From a bacterium (GTDB lineage: Bacteria; Patescibacteriota; Minisyncoccia; UBA6257; WO2-44-18), in contig JAUYMR010000017.1 of assembly GCA_030698695.1 (NCBI GenBank), positions 1 through 40,323 on the forward strand: a stretch of 40,323 bases of DNA, read 5' to 3'. The notes below the pieces were generated by a model, which saw only the letters and a program-made list of their open reading frames with translations, did no database searches and was not told where the DNA came from. Of this stretch, positions 28,096 to 37,482 are shown in pieces (position 1 is the stretch's first letter; the number at the start of each line of letters is the position of its first letter). The position numbers were made by a program, and so were the translations under genes.

Positions 28096-29082
28096 ATGAA
28101 TAGTGGATTTATCAAAAAATTAGTAAAGGAATTGATTTCCGACCTTAGTCCGCGACAACGTGAGGTTATTGAGGGTCGTTATGGCTTAAAAGGGGGAGAA
28201 GAATTAACTTTGGCGGCTGTCGGTGATCGTTATGGGTTGACTCGTGAGCGTATTAGGCAGATAGAGAGGGCGGCCCTTAACTCCATTGAGTCTAAGTTTG
28301 CCAATGGATCTGGCGTCAAATTTGTAAGCGCTGTTAACGATATTTTTAAAAAATTTCGCGGTGTTCGTGAAGAAGCTTTGTTAGTCGGGGATTTGCGTTG
28401 TGCCTCCGCGGATTTAAATAATATTAGATTTGCTCTTGAAGCATCTAGTAAATTCAACCATCAACCAGAAGATGATGATTTTTATAGTTTTTGGTATGTT
28501 GATAATATAGCCAAGAAACAAGCCAACGATTTTATTTCCAAGTTAAAAGCTCAGTTAAAGAATGTTCGCGCCGCCAACAATGATTATAAGCCGGGCGATG
28601 AATGGGAATCTAACTGCGTCGCTGTTTCCAAGCATTTCGCCACAAGTCCATTCGGACAATTTGGTTTAAGAGAGTGGCCTGAAATAGTTCCCCAGAATTC
28701 ACGCGAATGGGCTTATTTGATTCTTAAAAAGAATAAGCAACCTATGCATTTTACTGAATTAGCCAAGGTTATTGATGATTATCGTCAGACTCATAGAAAA
28801 ACAAACGCTCAAACAGTTCATAATGAATTGATTAAAGACGAGAGATTTGTATTGGTCGGTCGCGGGACATATGGCTTGAGGGAGCTTGGGCTTTTACCCG
28901 GTACGGCCAAAGAGGTCATGGCTCATTTTATTAAAAAAAATGGTCCGTTACATTCGCGTGATTTAATAAAATTAGTTTTGAAAGAAAGAATGTTCAAAGA
29001 AAATACTTTATTGATTAATCTGCAGAACAGAGAAAGTTTTCAAAGATTGCAGGATGGACGTTACGATGTTCGCGAAGTATAA
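28096..29082 (+). CDS. sigma factor region 4-like HTH protein with C-terminal HARE-HTH-like domain
   Basis: LSPRQREVIEGRYGLKGGEELTLAAVGDRYGLTRERIRQIERAALNSIES (sigma 4.2-like); C-terminus KQPMHFTELAKVIDD...LVGRGTYGLRELG (HARE-like). Confidence 0.82.
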   Translation: MNSGFIKKLVKELISDLSPRQREVIEGRYGLKGGEELTLAAVGDRYGLTRERIRQIERAALNSIESKFANGSGVKFVSAVNDIFKKFRGVREEALLVGDLRCASADLNNIRFALEASSKFNHQPEDDDFYSFWYVDNIAKKQANDFISKLKAQLKNVRAANNDYKPGDEWESNCVAVSKHFATSPFGQFGLREWPEIVPQNSREWAYLILKKNKQPMHFTELAKVIDDYRQTHRKTNAQTVHNELIKDERFVLVGRGTYGLRELGLLPGTAKEVMAHFIKKNGPLHSRDLIKLVLKERMFKENTLLINLQNRESFQRLQDGRYDVREV

Positions 29083-29088
29083 AACCTT

Positions 29089-29116
29089 ACATAGCCCCGC
29101 GTGTCGCGGGCTATGT
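29089..29116 (+). terminator. Rho-independent terminator
   Basis: ACATAGCCCCGCG-tgt-CGCGGGCTATGT followed by ttttt. Confidence 0.85.
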
Positions 29117-29195
29117 TTTTAGTGGCCATATCGCCGTCAAAAGATAGATGGTTGAGTCTTAGCTCGGTGAGCATTATAATTATAAGAAGATCACT

Positions 29196-30494
29196 ATGTC
29201 AGATATTTTAGTCGTGGTTTTTAATTTGTTGTCAGATTTTTGGGGTATATTTAAAGTTTTTATTGCTGAAACTTGGTGGTTTTGGTTTTTTTTGATTTTG
29301 TTTCCGACTACAAGAGGAGTGTGGCTTTATTGGCGACAACTTCTATATGAGAAATCAGAAAAATATATTTTATTGGAAATTAGAATGCCTAGAGAAATTG
29401 ACAAGGGTCCGCGTGTTATGGAACAGGTCCTAAAGTCTATTCATGCTATGGCAAACGCGCCAGCCAATATTTCAGATAAATATTGGGAAGGAGAAACTCC
29501 AAGAACTTTTTCATTTGAAATAGTCAGTTTCGGCGGAGAAGTGCGTTTTTATATACGAGTTTATCATAAATATAAGACTTTGGTTTCAGCCGCCTTCTTT
29601 TCTTATTACAAGGACGTAGAAATGGTTGAAGTAGATGATTATATGAAAAAATTGCCGGCCGACATGATTGAGGTGGCCAAGATGGATTATGATATATGGG
29701 GCACGGAAATGGTTTTGACAAAGCCCTCAGTTTATCCGGTTAAGACCTATGTTGATTTTGAAACTCCAGATGAAGAATTACAATTAGATCCAATTTCATC
29801 TTTTTTGGAAGTTTTGAGTAAAGTCAAAAAGCGTGAAGTGGTTGTTATTCAAATTGTAACCACTTCAGCTAGCGCTAACTGGTATGCTAAATATCAGTCA
29901 ATAATAGACGATCTGCGCAAGCCACGAACTAAGTCGCTAGATCTTGATAGTGGATTTCCATCTATGAGGACTCCTGGAGAAACTGACATTCTTAAAGCAG
30001 TAGAGGAAAATATTAGCAAATCGGCGTTCAATGCCGTTATTAGATTTATCTATTTGTCGCCTAAGAATATCTTCTATGACAGCTTTGCTCGTCGTGGCAT
30101 AATAGGGTCCTTTAATCAGTACAGTACCCTAAACCTTAATTCTTTCAGACAGAATTTCGACATGAGTACGATGACTATGATTTGGTATTGGCCGCATTTA
30201 TTTACAAAAACCAGAGCGCAATTACGCAAACAGAGATTGTTTTATCTTCTTCGTAGGCGTATGATGCCACCCGAAACTAGTATGGGGAAATTTTTAAGTT
30301 CACATTTATTAAATTGGAATAAGCATTCGCAAACCGTTGAATTAAACACTCAAGTGTTAGCAACTTTATTTCATCCACCCGCTAAAACAGTTTTAACTGC
30401 CCCGCATATCAAGCGAGTGGAAAGCCGCAAAGCTGGTCCGCCGGCCGGATTGGAAATTTTTGGAGATGAAAAAGCTTTAGAAAAATTTGAATAA
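29196..30494 (+). CDS. membrane-anchored conserved hypothetical protein, in cluster with TraD-like ATPase
   Basis: N-terminal TM segment (WWFWFFLILFP), then a soluble domain (EIRMPREIDKGPRVMEQVLKSIHAMAN...). Confidence 0.72.
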   Translation: MSDILVVVFNLLSDFWGIFKVFIAETWWFWFFLILFPTTRGVWLYWRQLLYEKSEKYILLEIRMPREIDKGPRVMEQVLKSIHAMANAPANISDKYWEGETPRTFSFEIVSFGGEVRFYIRVYHKYKTLVSAAFFSYYKDVEMVEVDDYMKKLPADMIEVAKMDYDIWGTEMVLTKPSVYPVKTYVDFETPDEELQLDPISSFLEVLSKVKKREVVVIQIVTTSASANWYAKYQSIIDDLRKPRTKSLDLDSGFPSMRTPGETDILKAVEENISKSAFNAVIRFIYLSPKNIFYDSFARRGIIGSFNQYSTLNLNSFRQNFDMSTMTMIWYWPHLFTKTRAQLRKQRLFYLLRRRMMPPETSMGKFLSSHLLNWNKHSQTVELNTQVLATLFHPPAKTVLTAPHIKRVESRKAGPPAGLEIFGDEKALEKFE

Positions 30495-30499
30495 AAATT

Positions 30500-31153
30500 A
30501 TGGCTGATCAAAAAGGCGGCAAAAAACCGGTAGGCAATAAAAAGGGCGGCAACGAGGCGTCGTGGCTTTATATTATTTCAGCGCCGTTAATATTGGCCAT
30601 TTTAGTCGCGTTGCCGTTTATTCCTAAATTATTAGGTGGCGATTATCTAGCTGTTAAACTTTGGTCGGGATATGTTTTGAAAATATGGCGATTATTAGCT
30701 CCATTTTTTATTGTTGTAGACGTGGCGCTCGTAGTTACGGCGGTATATTTACTATTTGTTATTTGGCCGATTAATCCGCGCGTGAGTATGGCTGGTATTT
30801 TTAAGAAGAGGCATAAAAAAGCTATGGATAAAAATCCGAAACTTATTCAGCGCTGGAAAGAAATACAACAAAAAATAGCTACAGGAAATCCGGAAAATTT
30901 GCGCTTGGCGGTAGTCGCTAGTGATGCTTTGGTAGATGCTTGGTTAAAAAAATCCGGCTATCAAGGCGATAGTTTTGCCGAGAGGGTTTCGGTCATAAGA
31001 TCGGATCAAGTTAAGAGTTTTAATGCCATGTGGCAAGCGCATAGATTGCGCAATGACTTAGTTCATAATCCGGAATTTACTCTGAGCGCCAATCAAGCTA
31101 AAGACGCCATAACCGCTTATGAAAATTTCTTAAAAGAAATGGGCGCGCTTTAA
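30500..31153 (+). CDS. two-TM membrane protein with C-terminal HEPN-like domain
   Basis: Two hydrophobic segments; C-terminal helical domain with RNDLVH (R-x4-H). Confidence 0.65.
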   Translation: MADQKGGKKPVGNKKGGNEASWLYIISAPLILAILVALPFIPKLLGGDYLAVKLWSGYVLKIWRLLAPFFIVVDVALVVTAVYLLFVIWPINPRVSMAGIFKKRHKKAMDKNPKLIQRWKEIQQKIATGNPENLRLAVVASDALVDAWLKKSGYQGDSFAERVSVIRSDQVKSFNAMWQAHRLRNDLVHNPEFTLSANQAKDAITAYENFLKEMGAL

Positions 31154-31165
31154 CGATAAATTGAA

Positions 31166-32605
31166 ATGGCTCAAGAAAATAAAATTCAAATAATTAAATA
31201 TGCTCCGCCGCCACCGGAATTGCCCGTGCTTGGAAAGGTTGATCCAGATCAGGCCTCTTTTATTGGGCGTACTAATTATGTGTCAGCGCTGGAAGAAAAG
31301 AAATTTGTTTTCGGCATTAAAAGAGAAGACCGCAAGCGTCATTTGTATATAGTCGGGAAGGGCGGCGTTGGTAAATCTAAGTTGTTGGAGTTATTGATTA
31401 GACAAGATATAGCCAGTGGCCGGGGTCTATGCCTTATGGATCCCCACGGTGATGTGATTGAAGATATGTTGGCCTTTATTCCCGAAGATCGTATGGAAGA
31501 CGTGGTGATAATTGATCCGTCAGATAGCGACTATCCGGTGTCTTTTAATCCATTAGCCGATACTGATCCATCTTTAAAACATCAGCTTGCGCAAGGTCTT
31601 ATAGGGGTTATGGAGAAACAATTTGGAGCTAATTGGACCCCTCGTTTGGAGCATGTGTTTCGTTTTACAACTCTGGCGTTGTTGGATTATCCACACGCCA
31701 CTATGAGAGGCATGATTTTTATGTTGACCGATCATAATTATCGCCAAAAAGTTATTGAATATATTGAAGACGATATGGTTAAGCGTTTTTGGGCTATTGA
31801 GTTTGCCGATTGGTCAGAAAAATTTGATACCGATGCCATTATTCCATTAGTAAATAAATTGGGGCAATTTTTGTTTGACCCAATGTTGCGCAATATCTTT
31901 GGACAAAAAGAAAATAAGATAGATCTTTATAAGCTAATGAATGAACATAAAATAGTGTTTATTAACTTATCCAAGGGCAAATTGGGAGAGGAAAATTCTA
32001 GTTTCTTTGGAGCCATGTTTATTACCAAAATTAAGCAAGCGGGCATGCAACGAGCGCGCATGACAGAAAAACAACGCCCTGATTTTTATCTTTATATTGA
32101 TGAGTTCCACAATGTGGTTACGGAAACTTTTGAAAACTTACTTTCCGAAGCCAGAAAATACAGTTTATGCATCACGTTGGCTCATCAATATATGGGACAG
32201 TTATTGCCGAGAGTGCAGGCGGCTGTTTTGGGCAATGTCGGTTCTATGATTGTTTTTCGTGTTGGTGGCGCTGACGCGACAATCTTGGAATCAGAAATGG
32301 CGCCCTTATTTAAGATTAAAGATATGATAAATTTGGGCAAACAACAATTTTATATAAAATTAATGATTGATGGGGAATCTTATGACCCGTTTTCAGCCAT
32401 GACACTTAAAGTGTTAGAGTCTAACCATTCATCTTATCGTGATAAGATCATGGAAATTTCGCGGCGTAAATATTCTATCCCAGCCGATGCCGCTAAGAAA
32501 TTAATTGATGAGGATGAGTCTAGTGTTTTGCATAGCGCGCAGGACGAGGCCATTATCGCTGGCAATAAGAATTTTTCAACAGATCAAATAAAACATCATT
32601 TTTAA
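31166..32605 (+). CDS. TraD/VirD4-like (TraM-recognition) P-loop ATPase
   Basis: YIVGKGGVGKSKLLE (Walker A), CLMDPHGD, FYLYIDEFHNV (Walker B), ARKYSLCITLAHQYMGQL. Confidence 0.85.
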   Translation: MAQENKIQIIKYAPPPPELPVLGKVDPDQASFIGRTNYVSALEEKKFVFGIKREDRKRHLYIVGKGGVGKSKLLELLIRQDIASGRGLCLMDPHGDVIEDMLAFIPEDRMEDVVIIDPSDSDYPVSFNPLADTDPSLKHQLAQGLIGVMEKQFGANWTPRLEHVFRFTTLALLDYPHATMRGMIFMLTDHNYRQKVIEYIEDDMVKRFWAIEFADWSEKFDTDAIIPLVNKLGQFLFDPMLRNIFGQKENKIDLYKLMNEHKIVFINLSKGKLGEENSSFFGAMFITKIKQAGMQRARMTEKQRPDFYLYIDEFHNVVTETFENLLSEARKYSLCITLAHQYMGQLLPRVQAAVLGNVGSMIVFRVGGADATILESEMAPLFKIKDMINLGKQQFYIKLMIDGESYDPFSAMTLKVLESNHSSYRDKIMEISRRKYSIPADAAKKLIDEDESSVLHSAQDEAIIAGNKNFSTDQIKHHF

Positions 32606-32641
32606 TGACTAACAAAATTTATTTGGCAATTTTACAAGTCA

Positions 32642-33046
32642 ATGGTTAAAGTAATGGTTTTTGGTGTTTTTGACGGTCTGCACGAAGGGCACAGATTTTT
32701 TATTAACGAAGCCAAAAAGCAGGGGAACAAATTAGTGATTGTGGTTGCTCGGGATTCAATTGTTGAATTGCTTAAAAACAAAAAACCATCACACAATGAG
32801 GTAGAGCGACAGCGGCAATTGGCTGATTGCGAGAGGGGCGCGATGGTTATATTGGGCGATAGAGAAATGGGCGCATATGAGGTAATTAAACAATACGAAC
32901 CGGACGTTATTTGTTTGGGATACGATCAGGAAGCGTTAGCAACTGACTTGCGTCATAAAATGAAAGCGGGGGCTATTCCAGATGTTAAATTAATAGAAAT
33001 AGGTTCACATAAATCAGATAAATATCATAGCTCACTACTTCTTTAG
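32642..33046 (+). CDS. adenylyltransferase/cytidylyltransferase family protein
   Basis: VMVFGVFDGLHEGHRFFINEAKK...CLGYDQ; nucleotidyltransferase HxGH-like motif (HEGH). Confidence 0.85.
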   Translation: MVKVMVFGVFDGLHEGHRFFINEAKKQGNKLVIVVARDSIVELLKNKKPSHNEVERQRQLADCERGAMVILGDREMGAYEVIKQYEPDVICLGYDQEALATDLRHKMKAGAIPDVKLIEIGSHKSDKYHSSLLL

Positions 33047-33121
33047 TTCGCGCGTTCATTTGCCGAAATTTTGTTAAAGGAGGGGCAAATTACAAAATAG
33101 ACATCTAATTACAGATTTATT

Positions 33122-34243
33122 ATGAGCATGTATTGGGAGTTCAAAGCCGATTTTCAATCTTTGGATGAGAATAAAATTGAAGAGATATTAAATTGGTTGA
33201 CCGTGTATGCCAATGTCGCAAGCAGCGACAAGGAATTTATTTTTTTGTTCTGTCATGGCAAAAGAAATTATCTACTTTCGTCAGTTTTTTTACATCGCGG
33301 AAATAAGATGGAAGGTCAGTTACGGGAAATAAATATGCGAGATTGGTCAGATTGGAAAGATGGCGACAGCATAACTATTGGATTCGCACTTCCTTTCGCG
33401 GACAATCCGGAAAATTTAGATATTTTAAAAAAATCTTCAGTATGGGCTGATTTCGGAACGGTTGTCCGCAAAAATCAAGAAAAAGAATTTAATGATTGGA
33501 TCGGCCAACTTCGGCTTAACAGAAAAGACGGGAAAATTAGTTTTGGGGTTTTCTATCTATGTTTTTTAAAGGGTAGTAAATCTCTTACTATTAGACCCCC
33601 ATCTTCGGACTTATCGGAATTTTTATTCAAAAGCAGAGAATTTCACGAACTTTTAAAAGAATTTTCACTCTTCATAAAGCCGATAAGCGCGGGCATTCAT
33701 TTTGAGGGCGGTGAGATGGGGTATAGCAAGGCATTCGTTTCTAAAACAAGATCAATTTGCGCTTACGATGGAAGACTGGAAACAATCCCCGCTATAGAAG
33801 TAACTTCTGCTGGAGTGACGCGTGGGCCGTGTTTTTATCCTTTTACTGATCGCTGGGGATCGATCATCGCCGATGTTATGGAAAAACATCTTGGTTGGAA
33901 GCGCGACGCTAACCGATTGCGTGAGCTTTTGGATCTAAATATCAACTGCAAGGAATTGATTTTGAACGAAAAAGAAACTCGAGAATTAAAGGAATTGCTT
34001 TCGTGGGATGGCGAGAGCGAAAAAGCTAGGCGCGCTGAATTTTGGAACATAGTAAATGGTCCCTTTGATGAAAAAGTTATGACCGCCTTTTTGTCTTCGG
34101 CAGATCATGCTAAGCAACTTAGAGAACTTGGATCCAAACTTCCTTATGAAGAGGTGCTTATTGTTGAAAATATTCAAGAAATTGCCGATTTTATTGAGGA
34201 CGTGGAAAAACAAGGGTTTGTTATAAAAATCGGTGGCCAATAA
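33122..34243 (+). CDS. hypothetical protein
   Basis: 373 aa ORF with coherent composition; no family recognised. Confidence 0.65.
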   Translation: MSMYWEFKADFQSLDENKIEEILNWLTVYANVASSDKEFIFLFCHGKRNYLLSSVFLHRGNKMEGQLREINMRDWSDWKDGDSITIGFALPFADNPENLDILKKSSVWADFGTVVRKNQEKEFNDWIGQLRLNRKDGKISFGVFYLCFLKGSKSLTIRPPSSDLSEFLFKSREFHELLKEFSLFIKPISAGIHFEGGEMGYSKAFVSKTRSICAYDGRLETIPAIEVTSAGVTRGPCFYPFTDRWGSIIADVMEKHLGWKRDANRLRELLDLNINCKELILNEKETRELKELLSWDGESEKARRAEFWNIVNGPFDEKVMTAFLSSADHAKQLRELGSKLPYEEVLIVENIQEIADFIEDVEKQGFVIKIGGQ

Positions 34244-34300
34244 TATGGTGGCAGTGTGTTATTATAAACATTTTAGCTAATTTTTTGCTATAATATCAAT

Positions 34301-36151
34301 ATGGCTGAAGCTTGGGAAAGTCAACAACCAGAATTGGGCAAGAATGTGGTTTATTTCGGTAAAACCGATTTCCGAAATGATGAGCGTCTTTTTGGCATTA
34401 AAAGAAAGGATCGTCGACAGCATATGTATATTGTTGGCAAAACCGGTACCGGTAAGTCGGTTTTAATAAATAACTTAATAATACAGGATATATCCAACGG
34501 CGATGGCGTTTGCGTAGTTGATCCTCATGGCGAATTAGTGGAGGGTGTTTTGTCTAGCATTCCCAAATCTCGCGAGAAGGATATTATTTATTTTAATCCC
34601 GCTGATACAGAATTTCCTATCGGCTTCAATGTTTTAGAATTGCCAGATCCTAAATACAAACATTTGGTCGCTTCTGGGTTGATGGGTATTTTTACTAAGA
34701 TTTGGTCTAATGTTTGGTCGGCTAGAATGGAATATATTTTGAATAATGCCATTTTGGCCTTATTAGATACGCCAAATACTACACTCTTGGGCATACCGCG
34801 ATTGTTGGTTGACAAAGAGTATCGTCAAAAAATCATCAATAATCTTAAAGATCCGGTAGTTAAGGCTTTTTGGGTCAACGAATACGAGGAATGGCAAGAT
34901 AAATTTAGAAACGAAGCTATCGCGCCTATTCAAAACAAAGTAGGTCAGTTTTTATCTACGGCTATCGTGCGCAATGTGGTGGGGCAGAGCAGAAGTACTA
35001 TCAATATTTTTGATTTGATGAATTCGCAAAAGATTTTTTTGGTTAATGTTTCTAAGGGGCGTATCGGTGAGGATAATGCGGCTTTATTGGGCGCCATGAT
35101 TATTACCAAAATTCAACTCTCGGCCATGGAGAGGGTCCGCATCCCAGAAGAAAACCGTAAAGATTTTTATCTTTACGTTGATGAGTTTCAGAACTTTGCC
35201 ACCGATTCTTTCGCCAACGTTCTTTCGGAAGCTAGAAAGTATCGTCTGGATTTAATTATTGCCCATCAATATGTCGGCCAGTTGGTAACCGATGTTTCTA
35301 CCAAGGTTCGCGATGCTGTTTTTGGAAACGTTGGCACCATGGTTGTCTTTAGAGTGGGAGCGGCGGACGCAGAATTCTTAGAAAGCGAATTTGAGCCAGA
35401 GTTCACTATACAAGATATCGTGAATCTGCCCAATTATCGCATTTATCTAAAATTGATGGTGGACGGAGTTACTTCGCGGCCGTTTTCGGCAGCGACATTG
35501 CCGCCGTTGAAAATGAAGACAGATGTGGTTTCGGCGAATGAGGTTGTTGATGGTTCTAGGCGAAGATATGCCAAATCTCGTCAAGAGGTGGAAGATGAGG
35601 TGTATAGTTGGAGTACCGGTTCTCCGATGGGCGTATCAGAAGAGGGCGCTAGCGCTGGCGGCAGTAGTGGGGCTGGCAGTAAGAAAATCGCGGCAGGTTT
35701 ACATTCGGCAGTATGTTCTAGTTGCGGCAAGGAAACCAAAGTTCCTTTTAAGCCAATCGCAGGCCGACCGGTTTTTTGTTCAGAATGTTACGCTAAAGCA
35801 AAAGCGGGCGAAATATCTTTAGGTGGCTCTGAGCGTGGAAGTAGGCCCGCTAAGGAATCATCATCCTCGGTATCTAATCTAGCAGATATAGGCATTGAAT
35901 TTGAAAGTCTCAAGTCGTTTGATCGGCCGCAAAAGCGTGAAGGGCCCAGTCCATCCCTTCCCAGAGGAACTCGTGAGATGCCACCCAGACCTAGGGCACA
36001 CCAAACACTTACTCTTAGCGATTTAAAAGCAACCCAATCGCCGATTAACAAAGAAGTTAAATTAAAAACATTGAAACCATCAAAAACATCGCCGGATGTT
36101 GGTAGTATCAAAGAGGCATTAAAGGAAGCCTTGAAGAAAAAAAATAACTGA
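34301..36151 (+). CDS. TraD/VirD4-like P-loop ATPase with C-terminal zinc ribbon (paralogue of 31166-32605)
   Basis: YIVGKTGTGKSVLINNLI, CVVDPHGEL, FYLYVDEFQNF, ARKYRLDLIIAHQYVGQL; tail CSSCGKETKVPFKPIAGRPVFCSEC. Confidence 0.88.
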   Translation: MAEAWESQQPELGKNVVYFGKTDFRNDERLFGIKRKDRRQHMYIVGKTGTGKSVLINNLIIQDISNGDGVCVVDPHGELVEGVLSSIPKSREKDIIYFNPADTEFPIGFNVLELPDPKYKHLVASGLMGIFTKIWSNVWSARMEYILNNAILALLDTPNTTLLGIPRLLVDKEYRQKIINNLKDPVVKAFWVNEYEEWQDKFRNEAIAPIQNKVGQFLSTAIVRNVVGQSRSTINIFDLMNSQKIFLVNVSKGRIGEDNAALLGAMIITKIQLSAMERVRIPEENRKDFYLYVDEFQNFATDSFANVLSEARKYRLDLIIAHQYVGQLVTDVSTKVRDAVFGNVGTMVVFRVGAADAEFLESEFEPEFTIQDIVNLPNYRIYLKLMVDGVTSRPFSAATLPPLKMKTDVVSANEVVDGSRRRYAKSRQEVEDEVYSWSTGSPMGVSEEGASAGGSSGAGSKKIAAGLHSAVCSSCGKETKVPFKPIAGRPVFCSECYAKAKAGEISLGGSERGSRPAKESSSSVSNLADIGIEFESLKSFDRPQKREGPSPSLPRGTREMPPRPRAHQTLTLSDLKATQSPINKEVKLKTLKPSKTSPDVGSIKEALKEALKKKNN

Positions 36152-36223
36152 TTATTATATAAACTCTAATAAAAATGATTTAAGATTCATGATTTATGAA
36201 TTGAACGTCATACGTTAAAGACG

Positions 36224-36796
36224 ATGCTTACTTATAACGATTTAAAAACAGGCACGGTTTTTGTTTTAGACGGAGAGCCCTATGAGGTTTTGAGCTACGA
36301 ATTCTTACGCATGCAACAACGAAAGCCGGTGGCTAAAACTAAAATTAGAAACTTGATTAATGGCAAGATTGTTGAGCGCAATTTCCATCAAAGTGAAAGT
36401 TTTGAAGAAGCCGAGATTGATAAAGTGCCTATCAAATATCTTTATAATCATAGAGACGAATATTGGTTTTGTGACAAAGATAATCCCGCTCATAGGTTTT
36501 CCTTAAGCAGAGAATCATTGGGCTCTCAGATAGATTTTGTTAAACCCAACAGCGAAGTTTTATCATTAAAATTCGGTGAGAAATTTATCGGCATCAAGCC
36601 GCCGATTAAGGTTGATCTTGAAGTTAAGGAGACCCCGCCAGGAGAAAGGGGAGATACGGCTACGGGCGGGAAAAAAGCGGCCATTTTGGAAACTGGGGCC
36701 GTGGTGCAGGTGCCGTTGTTTATAAATATTGGAGATGTTATCAGGGTCAATTCTGAAAGTGGAGAGTACGTGGAGAGGGCGGAAAAATCTAAATAA
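36224..36796 (+). CDS. efp: translation elongation factor P
   Basis: TYNDLKTGTVFVLDGEPYEVLSYEFLRMQQRKPVAKTKIRNLINGKIVERNF...FINIGDVIRVNSESGEYVERA. Confidence 0.93.
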   Translation: MLTYNDLKTGTVFVLDGEPYEVLSYEFLRMQQRKPVAKTKIRNLINGKIVERNFHQSESFEEAEIDKVPIKYLYNHRDEYWFCDKDNPAHRFSLSRESLGSQIDFVKPNSEVLSLKFGEKFIGIKPPIKVDLEVKETPPGERGDTATGGKKAAILETGAVVQVPLFINIGDVIRVNSESGEYVERAEKSK

Positions 36797-36801
36797 TAAA
36801 A

Positions 36802-36822
36802 ACCCGGGCGTGAAGCTCGGGT
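36802..36822. terminator. terminator hairpin after efp
   Basis: ACCCGgGC-gtgaa-GCtCGGGT. Confidence 0.7.
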
Positions 36823-36844
36823 CTTGAATTGGTTGCGATATTTC

Positions 36845-37393
36845 TTATTTTTTTCCTTGGCGAATCATTGCTCGCAATTTTTTTAGTCCAATGATTCTTT
36901 GAGCCAGACTTCTAACGTCTCTCACGAACGCCCTCTCTTTATCAGCTCTTTTTTGAGCTAGAGTTCGCCGGACATATTTTTTATAAAATTCCCGCAGATC
37001 ATCTTGCCACTTTCTAGATTTATTACACACCGTGTTGCATATCCTCGGATAGCGGTTGCCCTTGTCATATGTTATGCCACAACTAAACAAAATGATTTCG
37101 TCACCATCTTTACCATCATCAGTGGCAGTTAATTTTAATCTATATATTTTAAAACTAGATTCATATTCTTCCAGACAAGCAGTTAATTTAAAGCGTTTCA
37201 GTCGTAGCGATCTTTCGGTTTGAGTCATGACTCCTGTGGAGATTTTTTTATTACTATTTGATTCGGCATCAATAAGATTTGCTATCATATTCCATATTTT
37301 TTTATGGTTTGACGCGATGTCTCTGCGACGGACGGGTATTCCGATCGCGGGATTTGTTGGGAAATCCAACAAGATTGTGTTACGCCCCATCAC
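36845..37393 (-). CDS. hypothetical protein
   Basis: 182 aa; strong SD AAGGAGGTGTTGTGATG; K/R-rich, no family recognised. Confidence 0.7.
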   Translation of the reverse strand: MMGRNTILLDFPTNPAIGIPVRRRDIASNHKKIWNMIANLIDAESNSNKKISTGVMTQTERSLRLKRFKLTACLEEYESSFKIYRLKLTATDDGKDGDEIILFSCGITYDKGNRYPRICNTVCNKSRKWQDDLREFYKKYVRRTLAQKRADKERAFVRDVRSLAQRIIGLKKLRAMIRQGKK

Positions 37394-37482
37394 AACACCT
37401 CCTTTTTAAAGGTACCTCTAATATATTTTCACGTTTCTACCATCTCTGTCAATTTTTTAAAACTTATCATAAGATTATAAAC

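Noticed and set aside
33059-33090. TTTGCC...GGCAAA inverted repeat before the 33122 gene
   Set aside because: Only a 6-bp stem with a long loop; expected by chance.
29196-36151. Integrative conjugative element
   Set aside because: Two TraD-like ATPases but no relaxase, VirB-type channel genes, integrase or att sites; interleaved with housekeeping-style genes.
37279-37482. N-terminal extension of murC in ORF track
   Set aside because: The segment runs antisense over the 5' end of the SD-bearing minus-strand gene; canonical MurC begins MKVHFIGIGGIG at 37483.
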